This document shows, piece by piece, positions 34,579 through 43,341 of a DNA stretch of 64,000 nucleotides (position 1 is the stretch's first letter; every line of letters begins with the position of its first letter). Location of the stretch: assembly GCF_032337115.1 (NCBI RefSeq), contig NZ_JAVXZY010000002.1, positions 1 through 64,000 of the forward strand. The letters are read 5' to 3'. This stretch comes from Roseateles_C aquae (lineage in GTDB: Bacteria; Pseudomonadota; Gammaproteobacteria; Burkholderiales; Burkholderiaceae_C). The position numbers and the translations under genes are program-made. Under the pieces are notes generated by a model. That model was given only the letters and a program-made list of their open reading frames with translations, had not been told where the DNA came from and did not search any database.

Positions 34579-35909
34579 TGGGCACCATGCGCGTCTCTGA
34601 AATTCTGTCGCCCAGGCGGCAGCGTGGTGCCGCCACGCTGCTGGTGGTGATGGTGCTGTTCTTTGTCATGGCGCTCGTCGCTGCAGGTGCCGGTCGAAGC
34701 ATCTTTTATGACCAGAAGATCACTACCAACTACGGCAGGGCAGACGTTGCAAACGAAGCCGCGATCGCCGGCATTGACTGGACCTTTAGTCAACTGAATG
34801 GCCTGAAGATCAACTCGAGTTGCACAGAGACCTCATCAGGCCCGGATAGGTTTGCTGAACGTTATCTGCAATTCACACCGACCGCGTCGACAGATCGGAT
34901 GGATCCGAAACTCGGCATCGGCATCATTGCTCGTTGCGCCAGCTCAGCAACTGGCGCCTGGACATGCGAATGCAATAGCAATGGAGCCATCAATCCGCCT
35001 ACGACACTGCCAGCTGGCAAGCCTTCGCCTGCCTTTGTAGTTCGGATGGCCTATTCGGACCGCGGTAGCACTGCGGTCGTGAGAGTCTTCGGTTGCACGT
35101 CCCCACTGACCAGCTCGTCAATTGGTAGCGATACGTGCAACGCCGCGGATCAAACTGGCCGGGCTGAGGGCGTGGCGAATCGTGTCATGCAGATCGATGC
35201 TGGGCTAATACCGGCGCTCAGGGTCCCTCCAGCCAGCCCTTTGATTGCACAAGGCCTGGTCAACTGGGGAGCAGCCGGTTCCAGTGCATTGGTACAGAAC
35301 ACTGACCCCGCAAGGAATGGCCTGATCGCCCAAATAGGTGATAGCCAAAGCGGTTCGACCGCCGGCCTGCAATCACTGCCAGGTACGCCGGTTCAGAATG
35401 CCTTGATCACTGATCCTGGCTTGTTGAATACCACTCTGACCTATGACGCGTTCTTCCAGCGCTTTTTTGCGATGACTCCGGCGACTTACCGAACACTGCC
35501 GGCAGTGAGAATTGCAAGCTGCCCAACTGGCGGCGGTGACTGCAGCTCCGCGATCAGCACGCTGTTCACGGCCGGAGCAAGAATGATTTGGATTGATGGG
35601 AATGCAACAGTATCGAGCGCGCTGACCCTGGGTACAGTGGGTGATCCCGCAGTACTCATCGTTGACGGCAATCTGCAGATCTCTGGCGGATTCAAGTCCG
35701 CCGGCGTGGTCGTCGCCAAGGGGGCGCTGAACTGGACGGGTAGTACTGCAGGGCTGGATGAACTACTGGGCAGCCTGGTTGTTGGTGGCGATACGACCTT
35801 TACCGGCCCGGTAGTGGTGAATTATGTCTACGCTCCCCTGCGCACTCTAGCGACTCGGCGCGGTAGTTTCGTCCCAGCTCCTGGCTCATTGTTGAATGTG
35901 ACGCTATGA
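34578..35909 (+). CDS. pilX: Large PilX-type pilus assembly protein
   Basis: This 443-residue protein has the PilX N-terminal pattern RRQRGAATLLVVMVLFFVMALVAAGAGRSIFYDQKITTNYGRADVANEAAIAGIDW. There is no Glu at +5, as is usual for PilX. Typical PilX proteins are about 160-200 residues; this one carries about 250 extra. The C-terminal part (WIDGNATVSSALTLGT, VLIVDGNLQISGGFKSAGVVVAKGAL, GSLVVGGDTTFTGPV) reads as a repetitive beta-helix-like domain. The start at 34578 overlaps the pilW stop by one base; a frame extension to 34449 is rejected. The large exposed domain may serve adhesion. Confidence 0.82.
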   Translation: MGTMRVSEILSPRRQRGAATLLVVMVLFFVMALVAAGAGRSIFYDQKITTNYGRADVANEAAIAGIDWTFSQLNGLKINSSCTETSSGPDRFAERYLQFTPTASTDRMDPKLGIGIIARCASSATGAWTCECNSNGAINPPTTLPAGKPSPAFVVRMAYSDRGSTAVVRVFGCTSPLTSSSIGSDTCNAADQTGRAEGVANRVMQIDAGLIPALRVPPASPLIAQGLVNWGAAGSSALVQNTDPARNGLIAQIGDSQSGSTAGLQSLPGTPVQNALITDPGLLNTTLTYDAFFQRFFAMTPATYRTLPAVRIASCPTGGGDCSSAISTLFTAGARMIWIDGNATVSSALTLGTVGDPAVLIVDGNLQISGGFKSAGVVVAKGALNWTGSTAGLDELLGSLVVGGDTTFTGPVVVNYVYAPLRTLATRRGSFVPAPGSLLNVTL

Positions 35910-37129
35910 ATCGGTCCAGCACACGTCGTCGCCCTACCCTGCAGTCAATGCCTGCGGCAGCGAGACGCGCAAGCCGTGGGATTACGCTGGTCGAAGCGCT
36001 GGTGGCCATGCTCATCATGGCATTCGGCATGGTTGCTTTGAGCGGAATGCAAACGGCCTTGCGACGTGGGGCTGACCTGGGTAAGCAGCGAACCGATGCA
36101 ATGCGTGTGGCGCAGGCTGAGATTGACCAGCTCCGGTCGTTTACAACCATCACCGCGACGACACCGCCTACCGCTGGCGTTTTCGCCTACAGCAACATCA
36201 CACAAGACTTGAATCTACCTGCGGTGACTGTCAACGCAACCAGCTTTTCTGTCAGCCGCGCCGTCACCGACCTCAGCAACCCGCCGCGCAAGAACGTTGT
36301 GGTGACCGTTACATGGACTGATCGCGCCAACGAGCAACAGTCCGTCAGCTTGTACAGCATGATTGCACCGCTAGACCCCAAGATTTCCGGGGCCTTGCGA
36401 TTTGCTCCGAACTCAACGACGACACGGCGCCCACTGGAACGCTCCCCGGATATCCCTGCGGGCGCGAAGGATTTGGGCAGCAACTACAGCGCGGCCGCCC
36501 CTCCGGGTACCAGTGGCGTGTTCTGGCTGTTCGACAACACCACCGGTCGAATCACCGGCATTTGTGCAGTGCCTGGCGTCAGCCTGGTCAACCTGTCCAG
36601 CGGCGACGTCACCAACTGCCAAACCAATGTTACCGGCGGCGCTTACCTGGTCAGCGGTTTCATACGCTTCTCCACTGGCGTCACGGCCGACCCGGATAGC
36701 CCCAGCAGTGCTGCCCTACCACTGAGTGTGGATTTGAATGTCACGTCGACCTCGACTGTCACGCCGAAATCAACGTGCTATGACGACTCCGCGCAAGCTG
36801 TGGCGGCTGGGCAAACCTGGGCCAGCTATATGTGCATCGTCTATCCAGATGGCACTCACAATCCGCCAGATTGGGATGGGCGTACCAATTTGAATGGCCT
36901 GACCTTGGCGGCTGGCGGACAGCGCGTCTGTCGCTACAGTGCCGATTACAACGGCAATGGCAGCATCGACAACGCCGAGCACCCGCTGAATTACAGTGCG
37001 GTGCCAGGCTCCTTGAGCAAGCAAAACTTCCTGGTCATCGCCTATGCGAATACCTGTCCGGCAGGCACGCCGGCCAGTCCAAGCAGCGGTCGTTACATCA
37101 ACACGGCCACGGTTGCCCATCAGCCCTGA
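35906..37129 (+). CDS. pilV: Large PilV-type minor pilin
   Basis: This 407-residue protein has the PilV leader RRASRG (G25) and mature start ITLVEALVAMLIMAFGMVALSGMQTALRRGADLGKQRTDAMRVAQAEIDQLRSF, with Glu at +5. It is about twice the size of usual PilV (about 180 residues). The extra C-terminal region contains a calcium-loop-like DYNGNGSIDNAE near 350 and several Cys. It starts by ATGA overlap with pilX and ends the operon. No pilY1 follows. The extended PilX and PilV proteins may take over part of the tip-adhesin role; that is inferred. Confidence 0.82.
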   Translation: MNRSSTRRRPTLQSMPAAARRASRGITLVEALVAMLIMAFGMVALSGMQTALRRGADLGKQRTDAMRVAQAEIDQLRSFTTITATTPPTAGVFAYSNITQDLNLPAVTVNATSFSVSRAVTDLSNPPRKNVVVTVTWTDRANEQQSVSLYSMIAPLDPKISGALRFAPNSTTTRRPLERSPDIPAGAKDLGSNYSAAAPPGTSGVFWLFDNTTGRITGICAVPGVSLVNLSSGDVTNCQTNVTGGAYLVSGFIRFSTGVTADPDSPSSAALPLSVDLNVTSTSTVTPKSTCYDDSAQAVAAGQTWASYMCIVYPDGTHNPPDWDGRTNLNGLTLAAGGQRVCRYSADYNGNGSIDNAEHPLNYSAVPGSLSKQNFLVIAYANTCPAGTPASPSSGRYINTATVAHQP

Positions 37130-37180
37130 TCTGATGCTGCCAGACGCCTCCAAGCGACTGGCGAAGGCTAGACTGGAAGG

Positions 37181-38341
37181 ATGAGTTCCGACCAGCCCGC
37201 CTCTCCCCACTCGCCCGCCTTTGCCACCCAAGCCATGCACCAAACCTTGGCGCTGGCGGCACAGGCAGTCGGCCTGTCAGACCCCAATCCTCGTGTTGGC
37301 TGCCTGCTGATCAGCGCGCAGGGGGAGTTGTTGGGCCAGGGTCATACACAAGCCGCCGGCCAAGCCCACGCCGAGGTGATGGCGCTGCGCGATGCGGCGG
37401 GTCGAGGCCACGACGTCCGCGGCGCGGTCGCCTACGTCAGCCTGGAGCCCTGCGCCCACCATGGCCGCACACCCCCCTGTTGCGACGCCCTGATTGCTGC
37501 TGGCGTGTCACGCGTTGTCGCTGCATTGGAAGACCCCAACCCTCTGGTGGCGGGTCAAGGCTTGGCTCGCTTGCGCACCGCCGGTATCGCCACCGAAGTC
37601 GGTCTGCTCGCCGATGAAGCCCGTGAGCTCAATATTGGTTTCTTCTCGCGCATGCAGCGGCTGCGGCCCTTTGTGCGGATGAAGGCAGCGGCCTCACTGG
37701 ACGGCAGAACGGCATTGCTCAATGGGCGCAGCCAGTGGATCACCGCCGAGGCCGCCCGGCAAGACGGCCATGCCTGGCGCAAGCGAGCCGGCGCGTTGCT
37801 GACCGGCATAGGCACAGTTCGTGACGATGATCCGCGCCTTGACGTCCGGCTGGTGCACACTGAGCACCAGCCGCTGCGGGTGCTGATCGACTCGCACCTC
37901 GAGGTGGCAAACAGCGCCAGACTCTTGCAGCCCCCCGGCCAAGTGCTCATCTATCACGGCGGCAGCGCCGGACCTGTCACCGCACAAGCGCTGTGCGACC
38001 TTGGAGTGGAGCTGAAGTCGCTGCCCGACGCCCGCGGCAAGGTCGATCTGGTAGCAATGCTCAGCGATCTGGCGCAGCGCGGCATCAATGAGTTGCATAT
38101 CGAGGCGGGACACCGACTGAATGCCTCGCTGCTACGGGCAGGTCTCGTAGATGAGTTGCTGCTCTATGTGGCGCCCAAATTGATCGGCGAAGGCGCCGGC
38201 ATTGCCAGCCTGGGGCCGTTCGAGAGCCTGGAGCAGGCGCTGCAGTGGCGCTGGCTGGATGCCGAGATGGTTGGCAACGACCTGCGTCTGCGCTTGCGCA
38301 AGCTCGACGCGGTCGCCAATCCCAGCGATTCGAGCCTGTGA
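37181..38341 (+). CDS. ribD: Bifunctional riboflavin deaminase/reductase
   Basis: This 386-residue enzyme does two consecutive steps of riboflavin synthesis. The N-terminal deaminase has the zinc site HAEVMAL (H63, E65) and EPCAHHGRTPPCC (C91, C100). The C-terminal reductase domain starts near 170 with RPFVRMKAAASLDGRTALLNGRSQWIT and includes GIGTVRDDDPRLDVR and LLLYVAPKLIGEG. A -10-like TAGACT lies 6 nt before the ATG, overlapping a possible GAAGG ribosome site. It opens a plus-strand run with ribB, ribH and nusB. No FMN riboswitch was seen upstream. Confidence 0.96.
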   Translation: MSSDQPASPHSPAFATQAMHQTLALAAQAVGLSDPNPRVGCLLISAQGELLGQGHTQAAGQAHAEVMALRDAAGRGHDVRGAVAYVSLEPCAHHGRTPPCCDALIAAGVSRVVAALEDPNPLVAGQGLARLRTAGIATEVGLLADEARELNIGFFSRMQRLRPFVRMKAAASLDGRTALLNGRSQWITAEAARQDGHAWRKRAGALLTGIGTVRDDDPRLDVRLVHTEHQPLRVLIDSHLEVANSARLLQPPGQVLIYHGGSAGPVTAQALCDLGVELKSLPDARGKVDLVAMLSDLAQRGINELHIEAGHRLNASLLRAGLVDELLLYVAPKLIGEGAGIASLGPFESLEQALQWRWLDAEMVGNDLRLRLRKLDAVANPSDSSL

Positions 38342-38379
38342 ACTAGCCCGGCGCGCGGCGCCACCCGGGTTTGCCCGCC

Positions 38380-38393
38380 TACAATGCGCCCCA
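38380..38393 (+). promoter_or_regulatory. ribB -10 box 7 nt before the start codon
   Basis: TACAAT (38380-38385) is a near-consensus -10 element. Seven bases separate it from the ATG at 38393, the same geometry as at thyA. It also overlaps an alternative ATG at 38384, making that codon an unlikely start. No good -35 or Shine-Dalgarno is visible, so a leaderless transcript is suggested. Confidence 0.4.
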
Positions 38394-39496
38394 TGCCTAT
38401 ATCACCTGTTCCCGAGCTGGTCGCCGAACTGGCGGCTGGCCGCATGGTCATTCTGGTCGACGAAGAAGACCGTGAGAACGAGGGCGACCTCGTGCTCGCC
38501 TCCGACCACGTCACCCCCGAAGCGATCAACTTCATGGCCAAGTTCGGCCGCGGCTTGATCTGCCTGACGCTGACCCGTGAGCGCTGCGAACGCCTGCAAC
38601 TGCCGCCGATGGCCACCCGCAACGGCACCCAGCATGGCACGGCCTTCACCGTGTCGATCGAGGCTGCCACTGGCGTCACCACCGGCATCTCGGCGGCCGA
38701 CCGCGCCCGCACCGTGCAGGCAGCCGTGGCTCGCAACGCCACTGCCGCTGACCTGGTGCAGCCCGGCCACATCTTCCCGCTGCAAGCCCAGGATGGCGGT
38801 GTACTGATGCGTGCCGGCCATACCGAGGCCGGCTGCGATCTGGCCCAGATGGCGGGGCTGACACCCTCCTCGGTGATCTGCGAGATCATGAAGGACGATG
38901 GCACCATGGCCCGCCTTCCCGATCTTGAAATCTTCGCCAAGGAGCATGGCCTGAAGATCGGCACGATTGCCGATCTGATCGAACACCGCTCCCGTCACGA
39001 GTCGCTGGTTGAGCGCGTCGCGCAGCGCCGCATGCAAACCCACCAGGGCGAATTCGACTGCAGCGTCTTCAAGGACCGCACCGGCGCCGTCCATCTGGCG
39101 CTGAGCCACGGCCAATGGCATCCCTGCGACGAAGTCTTGGTGCGGGTGCATGAGCCCTTCTCCGCGCTGGACCTGCTGGACGCCGGGCAATGCGGCCATT
39201 CATGGCCGCTGCCGCAGGCACTGGCGCGGCTGCGCCAGGCGCCGGGTGCCGTTGCCGTGCTGCTGAACTGCGGCGAAGACACCGAGGCCCTGCTCTCCCG
39301 CGTGCAAGGCCAGGCCAGCACGCCGGCTCGCAGCGCGATGGACCTGCGCACCTATGGCGTCGGGGCACAGATCCTGCGCGAGCTGGGCGTGCACAAGATG
39401 AAGCTGCTGGGCAGCCCACGGCGCATGCCCAGCATGACCGGCTATGGCCTGGAAGTGACCGGCTTCGTGGCCGCCGAGCCCGAAGCACAAGACTGA
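38393..39496 (+). CDS. ribB: 3,4-dihydroxy-2-butanone-4-phosphate synthase with degenerate GTP cyclohydrolase II domain
   Basis: This 367-residue protein has an intact RibB half: VDEEDRENEGDLVLASDHVTPE (acidic metal-binding residues 23-32), NGTQHGTAFTVSIEA and HIFPLQAQDGGVLMRAGHTEAGCDLA. The C-terminal 160 residues follow the RibA fold (RTYGVGAQILRELGVHKMKLLGSPRRM). They lack the Cys-rich zinc site and catalytic GSECLTGD-type block (here CGEDTEALL only), so GTP cyclohydrolase activity is probably lost. This RibB plus degenerate RibA form is common in betaproteobacteria, which carry a separate ribA. The ATG at 38393 is chosen because a -10 box overlaps the earlier ATG. ribH follows 15 bp later. 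Confidence 0.9.
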   Translation: MPISPVPELVAELAAGRMVILVDEEDRENEGDLVLASDHVTPEAINFMAKFGRGLICLTLTRERCERLQLPPMATRNGTQHGTAFTVSIEAATGVTTGISAADRARTVQAAVARNATAADLVQPGHIFPLQAQDGGVLMRAGHTEAGCDLAQMAGLTPSSVICEIMKDDGTMARLPDLEIFAKEHGLKIGTIADLIEHRSRHESLVERVAQRRMQTHQGEFDCSVFKDRTGAVHLALSHGQWHPCDEVLVRVHEPFSALDLLDAGQCGHSWPLPQALARLRQAPGAVAVLLNCGEDTEALLSRVQGQASTPARSAMDLRTYGVGAQILRELGVHKMKLLGSPRRMPSMTGYGLEVTGFVAAEPEAQD

Positions 39497-39511
39497 GAAA
39501 GAACACAGACC

Positions 39512-39976
39512 ATGCAAGGATCAGACAAGGGCCAGGCCCCATCGCTGAACGGCCAGGACCTGCGCATCGGCATCGTGCAGGCGCGCTTCAACGAAGCACT
39601 GACGGCCAGGCTGGCCGAGACCTGCATCGCCGAACTGGAGCGCCATGGTGTGCCGTCCAAGCACATCCGCCACGTGACCGTGCCGGGCGCGCTGGAAGTG
39701 CCGGTGGCGCTGCAGGCCATGGCCGAGTCGGAGCAGTACGACGCGCTGGTCGCGCTGGGCTGCATCATCCGCGGCGAAACCTATCACTTTGAATTGGTGG
39801 CCAATGAGAGTGGCGCCGGCGTCACTCGCGTGGCGCTGGAGAACTGCCTCCCCGTGGCCAACGCCATCCTGACTGTCGAGAACGAAGCTCAGGCCTGGGC
39901 ACGTGCCGAGGAAAAGGGCGCCGATGCCGCCCGTGTTGCCATCGAAATGGCCAATCTACTGAAAGCCCTGCAGTGA
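39512..39976 (+). CDS. ribH: 6,7-dimethyl-8-ribityllumazine synthase
   Basis: This 154-residue enzyme condenses the RibB product with the RibD product to make lumazine. Visible: IGIVQARFNEALTARLAETCIAEL, VTVPGALEVPVALQAMAES, YDALVALGCIIRGETYHFELVANESGAGV with the catalytic His, and NAILTVENEAQAWARA. Size and motifs fit the icosahedral or pentameric lumazine synthases. It lies 15 bp after ribB, and its last codons overlap a possible GTG start of nusB. The ribH-nusB pairing is widespread. Confidence 0.97.
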   Translation: MQGSDKGQAPSLNGQDLRIGIVQARFNEALTARLAETCIAELERHGVPSKHIRHVTVPGALEVPVALQAMAESEQYDALVALGCIIRGETYHFELVANESGAGVTRVALENCLPVANAILTVENEAQAWARAEEKGADAARVAIEMANLLKALQ

Positions 39977-39978
39977 CC

Positions 39979-40464
39979 ATGCAAGACAAGCCCGCCAGCA
40001 AAGCCCCTGCCAAACGCGCCCCGGCCAAGTCGGCCCGCCGCCGTTCCCGTGAGGCGGCCCTGCAAGGCCTCTACCAATGGCTGCTGACCGGCGAGGACAT
40101 CGGCGCCATCGACGCGCATATGCGTGAGCAGGACGGCTTCGACAAGCTCGACCGCGCCCACTACGACGCGCTGCTGCATGGCTGCGTGATCGAAGCCGCC
40201 GATCTGGACAGCGTGCTGGCCGCCCACGTCGACCGCAAGACCACCGAGCTGTCGCCGATCGAGCACGGCGTGCTGATGATTGGCGCCTACGAGCTGAAGC
40301 ATTGCATCGACGTGCCCTACAAGGTTGCCATCAACGAGGCGGTTGAGCTGGCCAAATCCTTTGGCGGCACCGACGGCCACAAGTACGTCAACGGCGTGCT
40401 CGATCGCGCTGCCGAGGACCTGCGTCCGCTCGAGGTCAAGGCCGCACGCAAGGGCAAGTCCTGA
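39979..40464 (+). CDS. nusB: Transcription antitermination factor NusB
   Basis: This 161-residue RNA-binding helical protein helps antitermination on rRNA operons with NusE (S10). A basic, Ala/Lys-rich N-terminus (KAPAKRAPAKSARRRSREAALQGLYQWL) precedes the NusB fold: DRAHYDALLHGCVIEAADLDSVLA, LSPIEHGVLMIGAYELKHCIDVPYKVAINEAVELAKSFGGTDGHKYVNGVLDRAA. The latter is the family signature. A GTG at 39973 (overlapping the ribH stop) is an alternative start two codons earlier. The next gene starts 5 bp after the stop. Confidence 0.95.
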   Translation: MQDKPASKAPAKRAPAKSARRRSREAALQGLYQWLLTGEDIGAIDAHMREQDGFDKLDRAHYDALLHGCVIEAADLDSVLAAHVDRKTTELSPIEHGVLMIGAYELKHCIDVPYKVAINEAVELAKSFGGTDGHKYVNGVLDRAAEDLRPLEVKAARKGKS

Positions 40465-40468
40465 CCCC

Positions 40469-41662
40469 ATGAAGCTCGCCGGGCGGCTCGATCAGATCGA
40501 GCCCTTCTATGTGATGGAGTGCGCCAAGACGGCTGCCGAACTGGCGCAGACCGCCTTGTGCGACCCGGCCCAGGGCGGCCGGCGGATGATCTTTCTGAAC
40601 ATCGGCGAACCCGATGGCGTGGCCACCGCCGCCGTGCAGGCCGCCGCGCAAGCCTGCATCGCGGCCGGACGCACCCAGTACACGCCAGCCACCGGCCTGC
40701 CGCCACTGCGCGAGGCACTCAGCCGTTGGTATCGGCAAACGCAGGGCCTCGCCATCGCCCCCGAGCGCATCGTCATCACGGCCGGCGCCTCGGCAGCCTT
40801 GCAGCTGATCTGCCTGGCCTTGTTCGAACGTGGTGATCAGGTGCTGATGCCGGATCCCTGCTACCCCTGCAACCGCCATTTCGTCGCCGCGGCAGATGCT
40901 GAAGCGGTACTGCTGGCCTGCGGCCCCGAGCAGCGCTTCCAGCTCGATGCCGAGCAGGTGCGTAGCGCCTGGAACGCGCAAACCCGCGGCGTGCTGCTGG
41001 CCTCGCCGAGCAATCCCACCGGCACCTCGATCGATCCCGGCGTGATGGGCGAGATCGTCAACGAGGTACGCGCTCGTGGCGGGGTGTGCATCGTCGACGA
41101 GATCTATCAAGGCCTCAGCTACGACGACCGCTTCGGCCGCAGCGCCCTGGCGCTGGGCGACGATGTGATTTCGGTCAACAGCTTTTCCAAGTACTTCGGC
41201 ATGACCGGCTGGCGCCTGGGCTGGCTGGTGCTGCCTGAGACCTTGGTGCCGGCCGTCGAAAAGCTGGCGCAGAACCTGTTCATCTGCCCATCCAGCGTGG
41301 CTCAACACGCCGCACTGGCCTGCTTTGAGCCGGCCTCTATCGACGAGTATGAGCGGCGCCGCGCCGAGTTTCTGGCTCGCCGCGATCTGGTCGTGCCGGC
41401 GCTCAATGCGATGGGGCTGAGCGTGCCGGTGCTGCCTGACGGCGCCTTCTACGCCTGGGCCGATTGCTCGGCCTTTCGCGGCGGCAGCTGGGCGCTGGCT
41501 TTCGAATTGATGCAGCGCGCACAGGTCGCCTTGACGCCAGGTCGTGATTTCGGCCGTGCCAGCGCCGAGCGCTTTTTGCGCCTTTCCTTTGCCAGCAGCC
41601 GCGAAGACCTGCAAGAAGCGCTGGCTCGTCTCGCCGACGTGTTGCCGGAGCTGCGCGCATGA
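40469..41662 (+). CDS. Class I/II pyridoxal-phosphate aminotransferase
   Basis: This 397-residue aspartate-aminotransferase-fold enzyme shows LNIGEPDGVATAAV, YTPATGLPPLREALSRWY, ITAGASAALQLICLALFERGDQVLMPDPCYP, LLASPSNPTGTSI, and the PLP lysine K241 in SVNSFSKYFGMTGWRLGWLV, plus the C-terminal substrate Arg (RFLRLSFASS). It resembles alanine/aspartate-type transaminases often found beside nusB and ybgC in Burkholderiales. The exact substrate is unclear. The ATG at 40469 is 5 bp past the nusB stop; a longer in-frame extension from 40325 overlaps nusB and is rejected. Its TGA overlaps the ybgC ATG. Confidence 0.9.
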   Translation: MKLAGRLDQIEPFYVMECAKTAAELAQTALCDPAQGGRRMIFLNIGEPDGVATAAVQAAAQACIAAGRTQYTPATGLPPLREALSRWYRQTQGLAIAPERIVITAGASAALQLICLALFERGDQVLMPDPCYPCNRHFVAAADAEAVLLACGPEQRFQLDAEQVRSAWNAQTRGVLLASPSNPTGTSIDPGVMGEIVNEVRARGGVCIVDEIYQGLSYDDRFGRSALALGDDVISVNSFSKYFGMTGWRLGWLVLPETLVPAVEKLAQNLFICPSSVAQHAALACFEPASIDEYERRRAEFLARRDLVVPALNAMGLSVPVLPDGAFYAWADCSAFRGGSWALAFELMQRAQVALTPGRDFGRASAERFLRLSFASSREDLQEALARLADVLPELRA

Positions 41663-42147
41663 ACGACGTCGCCCTGCCCTTCGAGCACCCACTGCGGGTC
41701 TATTGGGAAGACACCGATGCCGGCGGCGTGGTGTTCTATGCCAACTACCTGAAGTTCTTCGAGCGCGCCCGCACCGAATGGCTGCGTCAGCGCGGCTTCG
41801 CGCAGGAGGCGCTGCGCCAGCAAGAGCGGCTGATGTTCATCGTCAGCCAGACCTCGGTGCGCTATTTGTCGCCGGCTCGCTTGGATGACTGGCTGAGCAT
41901 CAGCGTTGAAGTGCACGAGGCCGGCCGCGTCAGCATGACGCTGTTCCAGCAGGCCCGTTGCGGCGAGCGCCTGCTGGCCGAAGGCGAGATCCGCATCGGC
42001 TGCGTCAATGCCGACAGTTTCAAACCCTCCCGCATTCCGGCTGCCATGCTGGAAGGCCTTCAGCTGCGGGGCAGCCGCCCTGCTGACGGCCCCACCCCCA
42101 GTCCTTCAGCAGCGTCGATGCTGCAACCGGCGGCACCCACCGCCTGA
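41659..42147 (+). CDS. ybgC: YbgC-family acyl-CoA thioesterase
   Basis: This 162-residue hotdog-fold protein belongs to the tol-pal-associated YbgC family. The signature is RVYWEDTDAGGVVFYANYLKFFERARTEWLRQRGF, with catalytic D20. TSVRYLSPARLDDWLSISVEV and GEIRIGCVNADSFKPSRIPAAML follow. A Ser/Pro-rich C-terminal tail (about 25 residues) is extra. It starts by ATGA overlap with the aminotransferase gene and precedes tolQ by 14 bp, the standard ybgC-tolQRA order. It may act in phospholipid-linked acyl metabolism at the membrane. Confidence 0.92.
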   Translation: MNDVALPFEHPLRVYWEDTDAGGVVFYANYLKFFERARTEWLRQRGFAQEALRQQERLMFIVSQTSVRYLSPARLDDWLSISVEVHEAGRVSMTLFQQARCGERLLAEGEIRIGCVNADSFKPSRIPAAMLEGLQLRGSRPADGPTPSPSAASMLQPAAPTA

Positions 42148-42161
42148 CGAACCCGCGAGCC

Positions 42162-42857
<696 letters not shown>

Positions 42858-42878
42858 GCGCTGCAGGAGAGCAAGCCC

Positions 42879-43319
42879 ATGGCAGCAATCGCATCCCGAG
42901 GCCGCGGCCGCCGGCGCACGATCAACGAGATCAATATGGTGCCCTTCATCGACGTGATGCTGGTGCTCTTGATCATCTTCATGGTCAGCGCGCCGCTGAT
43001 CACCACCGGTCTGGTCGACCTGCCCAGCGTGGGCAAGAGCAAGCAGCAGCCGGAGCACGTCATTCATGTGATCGTCAGCAGCGATGAACAGCTGAAGCTC
43101 AAGCTCGACAGCGAAGAGCCGCAATCCGTTCCACTCAAGCAGCTGGCCGCCCGCGTGCGCCAGGCTCAAGGCAGCAACGCCGCCACGCCGGTGGTGATCT
43201 CGGCCGACCGCAAGGTGCAGTACGAAGCCGTGGTCAAGGTGATGGATGTGCTGCAAAGTGCCGGCGTGCAGCGTGTTGGGCTGGCCGTGCGCAACGGCGC
43301 TGCCGCTGACAAGACCTGA
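42879..43319 (+). CDS. tolR: Tol-Pal system protein TolR
   Basis: This 146-residue single-span protein has a cytosolic basic N-terminus (RGRGRRR). The transmembrane segment INMVPFIDVMLVLLIIFMVSAPLIT carries the proton-path Asp D25. A periplasmic ExbD/TolR domain with VISADRKVQYEAVVKVMDVLQSAGVQRVGLAV follows. It pairs with TolQ upstream and energises TolA, encoded 22 bp downstream. Confidence 0.96.
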   Translation: MAAIASRGRGRRRTINEINMVPFIDVMLVLLIIFMVSAPLITTGLVDLPSVGKSKQQPEHVIHVIVSSDEQLKLKLDSEEPQSVPLKQLAARVRQAQGSNAATPVVISADRKVQYEAVVKVMDVLQSAGVQRVGLAVRNGAAADKT

Positions 43320-43341
43320 CCCCCTGCCCTGATCCCCGTTC

